Numbered from the stretch's first letter, positions 35,077 to 46,275 are shown. The stretch: DNA of 63,921 bases from Enemella evansiae (GCF_002250705.1 NZ_NMVP01000011.1:1-63921), one strand, 5' to 3'. The notes: a model not told the origin generated them from the sequence alone. Numbers and translations: made by a program.

Positions 35077-36727
35077 CGTTCCAGCAGCGCGAGGGTGCGG
35101 GCGGTCAGATCGCGCGCCAGGGCGGCCCGGCCGCTGGTCCAGGTGCGTGGCCCGGCGGCCCGCGAGTCGGCCTCGGTGAGCGCGGCGAGCAGCTTCAGCG
35201 TCTCCGGATCGTCGTGGACCCGGCGGCCCAGCTCGGCGGCCGTCGCGGGATCGGTGGTGTCCTCACCGGTGGCCAGCGCCATCAGCGTCAGATGTTCGGC
35301 GACCAGCAGCGTGAGCTGGTCGGCGTCGGCGTCCGGCAGGCCGAGATCGGCGGTGATCCTGCGGACCAGCGCGGCCCCCACCTCCGCATGGTCACCGGCG
35401 CCGGGACGTTTGCCGATGTCGTGCAGCAGCGCCGCCAGCAGCAGCAGGTCCGGGCGCTGCACCCGGCCGACCAGGTGCTGCGCCTCCAGCACGGTGGCCA
35501 GGCTGTGCCGGTCGACGGTGTGCCGGTGCAGCGGATTGCGCTGTGGCCGGTCACGGATCCCGGCCCAGTCCGGCAGCCAGCCGTCGACCACCCCGGCCAG
35601 ATCGAGGGTGTTCCAGGTGTGCAGCAGACCGGGGCCGGCGAGCAGCTCGCCGAACAGCTCCCGGGCCGGTGGCGACCAGGGCGTCGCCGGCGCCGGCAGC
35701 GCGGCCAGGTTGCGCGCGGTGACCGGCGCCAGCGGCAGATCCCGGGACGCGGACAGGGCCGCTGCCCGCAGCGGCACGAGTTCGTCGGCATCCGGTGGCC
35801 CGCCGCGTACCGGGCCGAGCACCAGCTCACCGTCGTGGGCGTACAAGCCCGGATGCAACGGGGTCAGCTCCGGGCGCCGCGGACCGCGGCGCGCCAACCG
35901 GGCCCGCTGTGACTGGCTGGCCCGCCGCAGCGTCGCATCGGCGGCGGCACTGATCCGGCGGGCCGCGTGACCGACCCGGGTGAGCAGCTCGTCGGCGTCC
36001 CCGAGCCCGAGCCGCTCCGCCACCTCGTCCTGGTCGTTCAGGGTGAGCAGGTTCCGGGGCCGCCCGGTGACCTGCTGCAGGGCGTCGCGGACGTCGAGCA
36101 GGAAGGTGTACGCCGCATCGACCGCGCCGTGTGGTCGGTCGGCCAGCCAGGAGCCGGTCAGCGCCCGCAGGATCGACATGTCCCGCAGACCCCCCTTGGC
36201 CTCCTTCAGATCCGGTTCCAGCAACTGGGCCAGCTCACCGGAGAGCTCGTGCCGGGCGGTGATCTGCTGCACCAGTTCCGGAAGCCGCTTGCGGGCATTG
36301 GCGCGCCAGTCCTCGGCGAGCTGGCGGACCGCGCGGCGGACCAGATCGGCATCCCCGGCGACCGGGGCCAGCTCGAGCAGGGCACCGGCCACATTGAGAT
36401 CGGCCGCCGCGACCTGGCGGCACTGCTTGATCGAGCGGACCGCGTGATCCAGGGCGTTCCCCGAATCCCAGATCGGATACCAGATCCCGTCGGCGATGGC
36501 CGCGACCCGGCCCGGATCGACACCCGGGGCGTGCAGCACGATCAGGTCCAGGTCGCTCCGCGGCCCCGGTTCGCGCCGGGCCAGCGACCCGGTGCAGGCC
36601 AGCGCGACGCCCTCGGCGGGTGCGTCCGCGCCGGCCCACAACCCGGCCAGCCAGTCGGCGGTACGCCGGCTGCGGTCCGCCCGCTCCCGGATGCCGATCT
36701 CGGGGTCGGGCAGTGCGTCGCCGGGCA

Positions 36728-36728
<1 letters not shown>
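35043..36728 (-). CDS. glnD: PII nucleotidyltransferase / hydrolase GlnD, short form without ACT domains
   Basis: GlnD modifies PII proteins under nitrogen limitation and reverses this when glutamine is high; in actinobacteria the modification is adenylylation. The 561-residue protein has the nucleotidyltransferase motif CTGSLARREPGPRSDLDL (Gly47-Ser48 to Asp59 and Asp61). A helical middle and an HD domain with His436-Asp437 in ALLHDIGK follow. The usual family length is 750-900 residues with two C-terminal ACT domains that bind glutamine. Here the protein ends about 125 residues after the HD motif, in a basic helix, so both ACT domains are missing. The ATG overlaps the glnK stop, and the tail overlaps comF on the other strand. 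Confidence 0.92.
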
Positions 36729-38475
<1,747 letters not shown>

Positions 38476-38498
38476 GGCGACCACTCTCATCGGTCGCT

Positions 38499-38536
38499 GT
38501 TTCGTCGGAGTTGTCGCAGTGTTACGACCGCGTAAG
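38499..38536 (-). promoter_or_regulatory. GlnR-like box upstream of amtB-glnK-glnD
   Basis: Read on the minus strand, four pentamers CTTAC, GTAAC, ACAAC and GAAAC are spaced by exactly six bases each. This is the a1-b1-a2-b2 layout described for GlnR, with consensus gTnAC-n6-GaAAC repeated. CTTAC and GAAAC fit fully, GTAAC has one mismatch and ACAAC is weaker. The box ends 24 bases before the amtB ATG. Confidence 0.65.
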
Positions 38537-38749
38537 TGACTGGGCGGCGATGTTTCGGGGGTGTTTCAGCGATCGCCGGGCGGCGCCTCACGTCGTGGGA
38601 ATCACCAGGTGAACCTCTGGTAAACGGTCGGTGCGAGCGCTACGTTGGGCACATGGCACCGAGGCGCCACATCGACCCGCAACACGGGATCGGGGTGGGC
38701 GCTCACGGTGCCATTCCTGTCTGAGGACAGCGTCTACAAGGAGGTTGCA

Positions 38750-39391
38750 ATGGACGTTTCGGTGACCGGCCGACACTGCCACATTTCGGACGATTTCCGC
38801 ACGCACGTCATCGATCGGATGACCAGCATCGAGAAGCTCTCCGAGAAGGTCATCCGCGTCGAGGTGCAGGTCTCGGCGTACGGCAACAAGCGGCAACCGG
38901 AGGAATCCGCCCGGGTCGAGATCACGCTCCGCGGCAAGGGCCCGGTGGTCCGCGCGGAAGCCCAGGCACAGGAGAAGCTGGCTGCCTTCGAGCAGGCCCT
39001 CGACCGATTGCGATCCCAGTTGCGCAAGGCGGCCGACCGCAAGAAGGTGCATCGCGGCAACCACGCCCCCAAGTCGCTGCGCGAGGCGACCGCGCTGCTG
39101 CCCGAGCAGTTCTCGATGAACGGCAGCAGCCCCGAGGAGGAGTCCGACACCCACACGGTCGCCGGCATCCAGGTGACCGGTGACGGACCCTTGGTGGTCC
39201 GGGAGAAGGAGCACCGCACCGAACCGATGACCCTGGAACGGGCCCTCGATGAGATGGAACTGGTCGGCCACGACTTCTTCCTCTTCGTCGACGCCGCCAG
39301 CGGCAAACCGAGCGTCGTCTATCGCCGCAAGGCCTACGACTACGGCGTGATCCGCCTCGATCTCAGCGACGCGGTGGTACCGACCGCCTGA
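38750..39391 (+). CDS. hpf: ribosome hibernation promoting factor, long form
   Basis: Long HPF dimerises 70S ribosomes into inactive 100S particles in stationary phase. The 213-residue protein has the S30AE/YfiA N-terminal domain (MDVSVTGRHCHISDDFRTHV to about residue 100). A linker and the dimerising C-terminal domain (about 155-205, with EPMTLERALDEMELVGHDFF and YRRKAYDYGVIRL) follow. AAGGAGG lies six bases before the ATG, which fixes the start, although the frame is open further upstream. It sits between the nitrogen operon and an aminotransferase; in relatives it lies next to secA, which here is 7 kb on. Confidence 0.95.
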   Translation: MDVSVTGRHCHISDDFRTHVIDRMTSIEKLSEKVIRVEVQVSAYGNKRQPEESARVEITLRGKGPVVRAEAQAQEKLAAFEQALDRLRSQLRKAADRKKVHRGNHAPKSLREATALLPEQFSMNGSSPEEESDTHTVAGIQVTGDGPLVVREKEHRTEPMTLERALDEMELVGHDFFLFVDAASGKPSVVYRRKAYDYGVIRLDLSDAVVPTA

Positions 39392-39404
39392 GTGCGAGCC
39401 GGCC

Positions 39405-39437
39405 GGGGGCGTACGCCGAGGACCGGCGTACGCCCCC
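39405..39437 (+). terminator. hairpin terminator after hpf
   Basis: GGGGGCGTACGCCG (39405-39418) and CGGCGTACGCCCCC (39424-39437) form a 14-bp perfect stem with a 5-base loop, 13 bases past the hpf stop. Confidence 0.75.
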
Positions 39438-39474
39438 GCAAGCCGGTGCGCGCCGCGGGGCTAGGGTGGCCCGC

Positions 39475-40614
39475 ATGGATCTGCCCCGTGCCGACATCGA
39501 CCCCGACGGCCTGCTGGAGTATTCGGTCGTCTTCACCGATCGCTCCCTGAACCACATGTCCGCGCGCTTCGTCGCGGCCTTCCAGGATCTGATCCGGATC
39601 CTTGCCGACACCTACCACGCGGCGGCGGTCGCGGTGGTCCCCGGCGGCGGGTCCTTCGGGATGGAGGCGATCGCGCGCCAGTTCGCCGGCGGGCGCCGGG
39701 TTCTGGTGCTGCGCAACGGATTCTTCTCCTATCGCTGGTCGCAGATCATCGATGCCGGCCGGCTCACCGAGGACCACCGGGTGCTCGCGGCGCGGCCGGT
39801 CTCCGATGAACCGCAGGCGGGTTTCGCACCGGCACCGATCGAGGAGGTCGAGCAGGCGATCGCTGCGCAGCGTCCCGAGGTGGTCTTCGCCCCGCATGTG
39901 GAGACCGCATCGGGGATCCTGCTCGATGACGACTATCTGCGCCGGGTCGCCGAGGCCACCCACGCGGTCGGCGGCCTGTTCGTGCTGGACTGCGTGGCCT
40001 CCGGGCCGCTGTGGGTGGACATGACCGCCATCGGGGTCGACATCCTGCTGTCCGCGCCGCAGAAGGGCTGGTCGGGTACGCCGTGCGCGGGCTATGTGAT
40101 GTTCTCCGAGCGCGCCCGGGCGGCGATCGAGGACACCACCAGCAGCAGCTTCGCCGGCGACCTGAAGAAATGGCTGGCGATCGCCGAGGGGTATGAGCAG
40201 GGCCGGGCCGGCTACCACGCGACGATGCCGACCGATTCCCTGCTGCACAACGTCGAGGTGATGAAGGAGTCGCTGCGGGTCGGGCTCGACGAGCTCACCG
40301 CCCGGCAACGCGAGCTGGGGGAGAACGTACGCGGGCTGCTGACCGCGCGCGGCTTCCGCTCGGTCGCCGCCCAGGGATGGCAGTCACCGACCGTGGTCGT
40401 GGTGCACACCGATGATCCCGAGCTGGCGTCGGCGGCGAAGTTCAAACAGGCCGGGGTGCAGGCCGCGGCCGGCGTACCGCTGATGATCGACGAACCGGCC
40501 GATTACCAGGCCTTCCGGCTGGGGTTGTTCGGCCTGGACAAGTGGGCCGATGTGGACGGCACCGTCGACCGGCTCGCCACCGCGTTGGACCGGCTCGGGA
40601 TCAAGGCGGGTTGA
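39475..40614 (+). CDS. class V aminotransferase (alanine-glyoxylate / serine-pyruvate type)
   Basis: This 379-residue PLP enzyme has Lys197 in SAPQKGWSGTPCAGYV as the Schiff-base lysine. It also has FAPHVETASGILLDD around residues 140-154 and the PLP-contacting Asp in FVLDCVASGP. The N-terminal LEYSVVFTDRSLNHMS and the central GGGSFGMEAIARQ fit the AGXT-like subfamily rather than phosphoserine aminotransferase SerC. Typical reactions transfer an amino group between alanine or serine and glyoxylate or pyruvate. The start at 39475 (MDLPRADID) was preferred to GTG at 39466. It appears monocistronic. Confidence 0.85.
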   Translation: MDLPRADIDPDGLLEYSVVFTDRSLNHMSARFVAAFQDLIRILADTYHAAAVAVVPGGGSFGMEAIARQFAGGRRVLVLRNGFFSYRWSQIIDAGRLTEDHRVLAARPVSDEPQAGFAPAPIEEVEQAIAAQRPEVVFAPHVETASGILLDDDYLRRVAEATHAVGGLFVLDCVASGPLWVDMTAIGVDILLSAPQKGWSGTPCAGYVMFSERARAAIEDTTSSSFAGDLKKWLAIAEGYEQGRAGYHATMPTDSLLHNVEVMKESLRVGLDELTARQRELGENVRGLLTARGFRSVAAQGWQSPTVVVVHTDDPELASAAKFKQAGVQAAAGVPLMIDEPADYQAFRLGLFGLDKWADVDGTVDRLATALDRLGIKAG

Positions 40615-40660
40615 GCCGCGGTTCAGCGGCGGCGCCCGGGCAGGGGGCCGCGGGACCGAC

Positions 40661-41179
40661 TCATCGGGCGAGCAGCCCGGCGATCTGGTTCATCAGCTGG
40701 CGGTTGGCCTCATCGCTGGTGCCGGGGTAGCTGCTCAGCTGCGCCCGGTACTGGCCACCGGTCCACACCCAGCCGGTGGCACTGCCGGGTTCGTAGTAGA
40801 TCTGCGCCGGCACGCCCGAGGGGACGATCTCCGCGCCCGAGGACTCGCGATAGCTGGCCATGAAGCGGTTCTGGTTGTCCGGATCGTCCCTGGCGATCGA
40901 GACCGAGACCGTACCCCGGCCCTCCCACTGGCAGCCGTTGTCGCCGATCGGCCGATGCGTCACCGTCGGCCGCCCGCCACCGGCGCTCTCCAGTGCCGCC
41001 GCGACCTGGTCGTCGGTCAGCAGCTCACAGGCCGTCGAGACCGTGGCCACGCGCGCGTCGGTCGCGGGTGCCGGGGTCGGATCACCGCCCGAGCCGGAGG
41101 ATCCACCGGTGCAACCGGCGAGTGCCGCCGCGGCCGTGCCGGCGAGCAGGAATGCGAACGTCTTCGATGGTGCACCCAC
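40661..41179 (-). CDS. DUF3558-like lipoprotein
   Basis: This 172-residue protein has a lipoprotein signal peptide with lipobox AAALAGC and the acceptor Cys23, then a Ser/Gly/Pro spacer. The mature domain begins TACELLTDDQVAAAL, the typical opening of DUF3558-like actinobacterial lipoproteins, and includes CQWEGRGTVSVSI with the second conserved Cys. It would be anchored on the outer face of the membrane. The start is GTG. No partner gene is evident, and the function is unknown. Confidence 0.8.
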   Translation of the reverse strand: MGAPSKTFAFLLAGTAAAALAGCTGGSSGSGGDPTPAPATDARVATVSTACELLTDDQVAAALESAGGGRPTVTHRPIGDNGCQWEGRGTVSVSIARDDPDNQNRFMASYRESSGAEIVPSGVPAQIYYEPGSATGWVWTGGQYRAQLSSYPGTSDEANRQLMNQIAGLLAR

Positions 41180-41230
41180 GGTCTTTCCCCCGATTTCGCA
41201 GTGGGCCGATGGGCGGATGCTAACAGCGCG

Positions 41231-41815
41231 TCAGCTGAATGCGGCGTACCACTCGTCGATCGCGTCCGCGGGCAGGCCGAGGCGGCGGAAGACCTCCCGG
41301 GTGAACTCGAGCGCGTGCGCGCCGGAGGCGGTGATGATGTCGCCGCTGCCGACCGCGCCCACATCGGCCAGGTAGCGGTTGTCACCGCGATAGTCGATTC
41401 CCTCGAACTCGGCGGGGTCGTTGCCGGTGTGCGGGACCTCGTCGAGCAGACCCTCCCGGGCCATCGCCGGCACCGCGCCGCAGATCCCGGCAACCGCGTT
41501 GCCGCGCTGCAGCACCTGATCGGCCAGCGCGAACACCTCGGCGTGCGGCTGGTCCCAGTCCATCCCACCGGGCAGCACCAGCATCGCCACCTCATCGGGA
41601 TCCAGTTCGGCCAGGCTGATCTGCGGGGTGACGGTCAGCCCACCCAGGCTGCGGACCGGTGCGGTGTCGGCACCCGCGACCACGACCGGCGGCACGGTGA
41701 ACCCGTCGGCGGCGAACATCCCCAGGCAGCCGACGACATAGCCGTATTCCCAGTCGGCCATCGTCTGGTGTGCGTAGAGAACCAAGGACTGCTGCGCGGA
41801 TGCCGAATCGGTCAT
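41231..41815 (-). CDS. DJ-1/PfpI family protein
   Basis: This 194-residue protein of the class I glutamine amidotransferase-like fold has the nucleophile elbow AGICGAVPAMA with Cys112. The preceding strand AMLVLPGGMDWDQP carries the conserved glycine-rich turn. Members include chaperones, deglycases and intracellular proteases, and the specific role is uncertain. It is divergent from a YcaQ-type gene with 57 bases between starts. The ATG at 41815 is followed by the standard first strand SLVLYAHQTMADWEYGY. Confidence 0.85.
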   Translation of the reverse strand: MTDSASAQQSLVLYAHQTMADWEYGYVVGCLGMFAADGFTVPPVVVAGADTAPVRSLGGLTVTPQISLAELDPDEVAMLVLPGGMDWDQPHAEVFALADQVLQRGNAVAGICGAVPAMAREGLLDEVPHTGNDPAEFEGIDYRGDNRYLADVGAVGSGDIITASGAHALEFTREVFRRLGLPADAIDEWYAAFS

Positions 41816-41872
41816 GCCCGGGAGTCTAGGGGTGGCGACCCGCTGTCGGCAGCGCCATTTAGGCTCGGGCGG

Positions 41873-43072
41873 GTGACCACGATCAGCCCAGCCGCCGCCC
41901 GCCGGATCGCCATCGCGGCCCAGGGGCTGGCGACCCCCCGCCCGCAGCAGGTGACGATGCGGCAGGTGCAGCAGGTGATCAGCCGGCTCGGCCAGTTCCA
42001 GATCGACTCGATCAACGTCGTCGCCCGGGCGCATCAGTTCCCGCTCTACTCCCGGCTGGGGGCCTACGACACCGACCTGCTGGCCCGCGCCACCCATCGC
42101 CCGCCGCGCCGGCTCTTCGAATACTGGGGGCACGCCGCGAGCCTGGTCGACGTCACCCTGCAACCGGCGCTGCGGTTCCGGATGGAGCGGGCCGCCGAGG
42201 AGGCCTGGGGCCGGATCCGGCGGATGCAGGCCGAACAGCCCGGGCTGGTCGAACGGGTGTACGCCGAGGTCGCCGACGCGCGCCGACCGATCACCGCCCG
42301 CGAGATCGAACACGTGGAGGAGCGCCGCCGCGACCACTGGGGCTGGAACTGGTCGGAGGTGAAGACCGCGCTGGAGTGGCTGTTCTGGTGCGGTCGGATC
42401 ACCTCCGCGCACCGCAACAGCCAGTTCGAGCGGGCCTTCGCGCTGCCCGAGCGGGTGCTGCCGGCCGCGGTGGTCGAGGAGCCGACCCCCAGCGTCACCG
42501 AATCCCATCTGACCCTGGTGCGCCGGGCCGCGACCGCACTCGGCATCGGCACCATTTCCTGCCTGGCCGACTATTTCCGGCTGTCGGTGGCCGAGACGAA
42601 GGCGGCGGTGGCCGAGCTGGTGGCGGCCGGTGAACTGGAACCGGTGCAGGTGCCCGGCTGGGGTCCGGCATACCTGTGGCACCAGGCCCGCCGACCGCGC
42701 CGGGTCGAGGCACGGGCACTGCTCAGCCCCTTCGACTCGATGGTCTTCGAGCGACGCCGGCTGGCCGGGCTGTTCGGCTTCGACTACCGGATCGAGATCT
42801 ATGTGCCGGCCGAGAAGCGGCGATACGGCTACTACGTGTACCCGTTCCTGCTCGGTGAGGAGTTCGTCGCCCGGGTCGATCTGAAGGCGGATCGCTCGGC
42901 CGGTGAACTGGTCGTCTAGTCCGCGTGGTCCGAGCCCGGCCAGAACGCACCGGTGGTGGCACGGGAGCTGGCGGCGGAGTTGGCGGAGCTGGCCGGCTGG
43001 TTGGGGTTGCCTGCGATCCGGGCGGTGCCGCGCGGCGATCTGGCCCCCGAGCTGCAGAAAGCCCTGCGGTGA
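41873..43072 (+). pseudogene. YcaQ-type winged-helix (DNA glycosylase-like) gene interrupted by an in-frame TAG
   Basis: The frame from GTG at 41873 encodes 348 residues of the YcaQ/HTH_42 family, whose studied members unhook DNA interstrand crosslinks. Recognisable blocks are LGQFQIDSINVVARAHQ, the HRPPRRLFEYWGHAASL segment, SPFDSMVFERRR and the final DLKADRSAGELVV. TAG at 42917-42919 then stops it, yet the same frame continues for 50 codons. The continuation reads SAWSEPGQNAPVVARELAAE and ends in QKALR with a TGA at 43070-43072, the normal C-terminal helix of the family. Relatives have Gln or a similar residue at the stop position, so a CAG-to-TAG change is likely. The product is a C-terminally truncated protein unless TAG is read through. 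Confidence 0.85.
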
Positions 43073-43086
43073 AAGGAAATGCATCG

Positions 43087-43602
43087 ATGCGTGAGCTGAC
43101 CACCGAGCGATTGCGGTTGCGTGCCTTCACCGACGACGACCTCGATTTCGTGCACGAACTGCACACCCATCCCGGGGTCGCGCGGTTCATCCCGAAGCAG
43201 GTCGCCACCGATCGGGCCGCCGCGCTGGCGCAGACCCGGCGGTTCCAGACCCTGGCCGAGCATCCGGTGCACGGCTTCTACTGCGCCACCCTGCGCGCGG
43301 ACGGTACGCCGGTCGCGATGATCATGTGCAAGCCGATCCCGGCCTCGGCCGGCGTACCACTCGATGATGTCGAGATCGGTTGGCGGCAGCATCCCGACCA
43401 CGGTGGCCGCGGGTACGCCTCGGAGGCCGCGGCGGCGGTGCTGGCGCACGCACTGGCCTCGGGACTGCTGCGGGTGGTGGCGGTCACCGATCCGGAGAAC
43501 ACCTCCTCGATGCGGATCTGCGAACGGATCGGAATGACCCACCGCGGCCGGACCCGCGACTACTACGACGCGGAGTGCGAGCTCTTCGTCGCCGACCAAT
43601 AG
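43087..43602 (+). CDS. GNAT-family N-acetyltransferase (RimJ/RimL-like)
   Basis: This 171-residue GNAT protein starts RELTTERLRLRAFTDDDLDF, the usual opening of RimJ/RimL-type acetyltransferases. The acetyl-CoA loop is in HGGRGYASEAAAAVL, and the later VTDPENTSSMRICERIGM is also typical. It transfers an acetyl group from acetyl-CoA to an amine, but the acceptor is unknown. The ATG at 43087 is chosen; GTG at 43069 would overlap the interrupted upstream gene. AAAGGA lies ten bases before the start. Confidence 0.88.
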   Translation: MRELTTERLRLRAFTDDDLDFVHELHTHPGVARFIPKQVATDRAAALAQTRRFQTLAEHPVHGFYCATLRADGTPVAMIMCKPIPASAGVPLDDVEIGWRQHPDHGGRGYASEAAAAVLAHALASGLLRVVAVTDPENTSSMRICERIGMTHRGRTRDYYDAECELFVADQ

Positions 43603-43643
43603 ACTCTGCACCGTCCCAGGATCGACCGATCAGGAGGTACCCC

Positions 43644-44120
43644 ATGGCCCGCAGCACCGACGACGAGTTCGACCCGACCGCCGACGACGTCTCCTTCGAG
43701 ATCGAGGACACCGAGGACCTGGACGACCCGGATCAGGGCGACGAATACGACGGCATCGCGCCGGGCTCCGAGGGCGCATACGGCACCGGTGTCGAGGGTG
43801 CCGACCAGATCATGGAGGACGAGCGGGTCCGCGCCTCCGGCGATGAGATCAACGAATGGGCCGACTTCGGCGACGAGTTCGGCGAGGACGACTCCGCGGC
43901 CGCCGAGCAGGGCAACCGCGACCAGGACCAGATGATCTCCGAAGGCGACAGCCTGCGCGAGGTCGAACAGCTCAGCGGCGATGACTGGAACGTCGACGCG
44001 GTGGGGGACAGCGACGTACCGGCCGATGAGCGGCGGCTCGCCGAGGGCCGCGACGTCTACGGCGACGCGGCCGGTCTGGACGGCAGCGTCGACGGCGAGG
44101 ACCCCCTGGCCGGTCGCTGA
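43644..44120 (+). CDS. highly acidic hypothetical protein
   Basis: This 158-residue protein is dominated by Asp, Glu and Gly and shows no signal peptide or membrane helix. It contains EIEDTEDLDDPDQGDEYDG near the start and VDGEDPLAGR at the end. It is reminiscent of DUF5709-type acidic actinobacterial proteins, but the match is weak. CAGGAGG before the ATG is strong, so it is probably expressed. It is likely intrinsically disordered. Function unknown. Confidence 0.75.
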   Translation: MARSTDDEFDPTADDVSFEIEDTEDLDDPDQGDEYDGIAPGSEGAYGTGVEGADQIMEDERVRASGDEINEWADFGDEFGEDDSAAAEQGNRDQDQMISEGDSLREVEQLSGDDWNVDAVGDSDVPADERRLAEGRDVYGDAAGLDGSVDGEDPLAGR

Positions 44121-44204
44121 TCCCGGTCGGCGCGCGGCCCCTGAACTTGTCAGGGACTATCCACAGTCCTGGTGCCGCGGACTGTGCGGTCGGCCGGAAG
44201 AGTT

Positions 44205-44230
44205 CTGCCGGATCGGATCGGATCCGGCAG
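44205..44230 (+). terminator. strong inverted repeat between the acidic protein gene and the metal ATPase
   Basis: CTGCCGGATC (44205-44214) and GATCCGGCAG (44221-44230) are perfect 10-base arms with a 6-base loop. Being 85 bases past one stop and 45 before the ATPase ATG, it may terminate upstream transcription or insulate the metal-inducible promoter. Confidence 0.5.
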
Positions 44231-44237
44231 CGCTCTA

Positions 44238-44271
44238 TTGAAACATCACAACATCATGATATATCGTTCAA
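44238..44271. promoter_or_regulatory. AT-rich symmetric site, probable ArsR operator/promoter of the metal ATPase
   Basis: In a GC-rich window this 34-base stretch is mostly A/T. It starts TTGAA and ends TTCAA, and contains ATCATGAT and GATATATC, two small palindromes. It lies directly before the ATG at 44275. Such sites are typical operators for ArsR/SmtB sensors, and the ArsR gene lies at the other end of the ATPase gene. Confidence 0.55.
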
Positions 44272-44274
44272 ATC

Positions 44275-46275
44275 ATGAACACCGAGACCGACGCCGGGCA
44301 GGCCCCGGCCGCAGCACAAGCGCCGCACGAGCACCGTGAGCTCGTCTTCGCGATCCTCGCCGGGGTCGCGTACTTCACCGGATTGATCCTCGAATACCTC
44401 GTCAAGGCCGACACCGCGGCCTGGCTCGCCTTCCTGGCGACCTACTTCTTCGGCGGCTTCTACACCATCCAGGAGGTGATCGCCTCGATCCGCAAGCGAC
44501 GCTTCGAGGTCGACTTCCTGATGATCGTCGCCGCCATCGGTGCCGCCAGCATCGGCCGCTGGGCCGAGGGGGCGGTGCTGCTGTTCCTGTTCAGCCTCGG
44601 CCACGCCCTCGAGGAGGTCGCGATGGCCAAGGCACGAGCCTCGATCGAGGCGCTGGCCGCGATGATGCCGCGGGTCGCGCGGGTACGCCGGGACCAGGCG
44701 GTCGTCGAGGTCGCCGTCGACGACCTGGTACCGGGTGATGTCTGCGTGGTCCGCGGTGACGACCGGATCCCCGCCGACGGCATCGTGATCGCGGGTTCCA
44801 CCGCGGTGGACCAGTCCTCGGTCACCGGGGAGAGCATCCCGGTGGACAAGGTCGCCGTCACCGACCGGGCCCGCGCCCAGCAGGCGCCCGACACCGTCGG
44901 CCCGGAGAGCACCGTCTTCTCCGGCACGGTCAACGGCTCCGGTGGGATCGACGTGCTCGTCACCCGCCGCGCCGAGGACTCCACCCTGGCCCGGCTGGTC
45001 CAGCTCGTCCGCGAGGCCGAATCCTCGAAATCGCCCACCCAGCGCTTCCTGGACCGATTCCAGCGCTGGTACATCCCCGCGGTGCTGCTGCTGGTGATCA
45101 CCGTCTTCCTGGTCGGCGCCTTCGTGCTCGACCGCGGGTTCTCACCCAGCTTCTATCTGGCCATGGTGGTGCTGGTCGCCGGCAGCCCCTGCGCGCTCGC
45201 CATCGCGACCCCCAGTGCGATCCTGGCCGGCGTCGCCCGCGCCGCCCGCGCCGGCGTCCTGGTCAAGGGCGGCGGCCCGCTGGAGAACCTCGGCCGGATC
45301 CAGGTCGCCTACTTCGACAAGACCGGCACCCTGACCTGGGGCCGTCCCCGGGTCACCGACATCCGCACCGCACCGGGCGTCAGCGAGGCCGAACTGCGGC
45401 GCACGGCGTACGCCGTCGAACGGCTCAGCGGTCACCCGCTGGCCGCCGCGGTGGTCCGCGACCTGCGACCCGAGGACGCCGACTCGCTGCCCGAGGCCAC
45501 CGATGTCGAGTCGGTGACCGGGCTGGGCGTCCGGGCCCGTTTCGAAGGTCAGGAGGTGCAGGTCGGCAGCCCCCGGATGTGGGCGGAACTGCCGCCCGCG
45601 GTCGGCGCGATGGTCGACCAGCTGCAGGCCGACGGGCGCACCATCATGATCGTCGGCACCCCCGAGAAGATCCTCGGCGTGGTCGGCCTGATGGACCCGC
45701 CGCGGGCCGAATCGGCGCCGATGGTCAACTCGCTGCGCGACGCCGGGGTCGAGCAGATCGTGATGCTCTCCGGTGACCACCAGCAGGTGGCCTCGGCGGT
45801 CGGCCGGGATGTCGGCGCCGACGAGGTCCGCGGCGGTCTGATGCCCGAGGACAAGGTCGGTGCGGTGGCCACCACGACCCGCGCCGGTACCCGGTCGGCG
45901 ATGATCGGCGACGGGGTGAACGACGCCCCCGCGATGGCCAACTCCACCGTCGGGATCGCGATGGGTGCCGCCGGATCCCCGGTGGCGCTGGAGACCGCCG
46001 AGGTGGCGCTGATGTCGGACGACATCGGCCGGTTGCCGTTCATCGTCCGGTTGTCCCGGCAGACCAGCCGGATCATCCGGATCAACCTGATCTTCAGCCT
46101 GGTGGTGGTGATCGGCCTGGTCACCCTGTCCCTGCTCGGCCTGGGCATCGGGCCGGCGGTGCTGGTCCACGAGGGCTCGACGATCGTGGTCGTGCTGATC
46201 GCGCTCACCCTGCTGCGCTTCCAGGTCGGCCGGGAGCACGAGGGCATCGAGCACGAGGCGGAACCCCGATCCTAG
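44275..46275 (+). CDS. P1B-4-type metal-transporting ATPase (CtpD/CtpJ-like)
   Basis: This 666-residue P-type ATPase probably exports Co(II), Ni(II), Zn(II) or Fe(II). The phosphorylation site is Asp348 in DKTGTLT, the actuator has VTGESIPV, the nucleotide domain has SGHPLAAAV and the hinge has GDGVNDAPA. The membrane metal motif is SPC (Ser304-Pro305-Cys306) instead of CPC, and the last helix pair holds HEGS (His632-Glu633-Gly634). SPC plus HEG define the P1B-4 subgroup. No N-terminal CxxC metal-binding domain is present. The TAG at 46273-46275 overlaps the stop of the convergent ArsR gene. Confidence 0.94.
   Translation: MNTETDAGQAPAAAQAPHEHRELVFAILAGVAYFTGLILEYLVKADTAAWLAFLATYFFGGFYTIQEVIASIRKRRFEVDFLMIVAAIGAASIGRWAEGAVLLFLFSLGHALEEVAMAKARASIEALAAMMPRVARVRRDQAVVEVAVDDLVPGDVCVVRGDDRIPADGIVIAGSTAVDQSSVTGESIPVDKVAVTDRARAQQAPDTVGPESTVFSGTVNGSGGIDVLVTRRAEDSTLARLVQLVREAESSKSPTQRFLDRFQRWYIPAVLLLVITVFLVGAFVLDRGFSPSFYLAMVVLVAGSPCALAIATPSAILAGVARAARAGVLVKGGGPLENLGRIQVAYFDKTGTLTWGRPRVTDIRTAPGVSEAELRRTAYAVERLSGHPLAAAVVRDLRPEDADSLPEATDVESVTGLGVRARFEGQEVQVGSPRMWAELPPAVGAMVDQLQADGRTIMIVGTPEKILGVVGLMDPPRAESAPMVNSLRDAGVEQIVMLSGDHQQVASAVGRDVGADEVRGGLMPEDKVGAVATTTRAGTRSAMIGDGVNDAPAMANSTVGIAMGAAGSPVALETAEVALMSDDIGRLPFIVRLSRQTSRIIRINLIFSLVVVIGLVTLSLLGLGIGPAVLVHEGSTIVVVLIALTLLRFQVGREHEGIEHEAEPRS

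Noticed and set aside
39475..40614. Phosphoserine aminotransferase serC
   Set aside because: The class V fold fits, but the blocks around the PLP lysine and the N-terminus match the AGXT-like group better than SerC.
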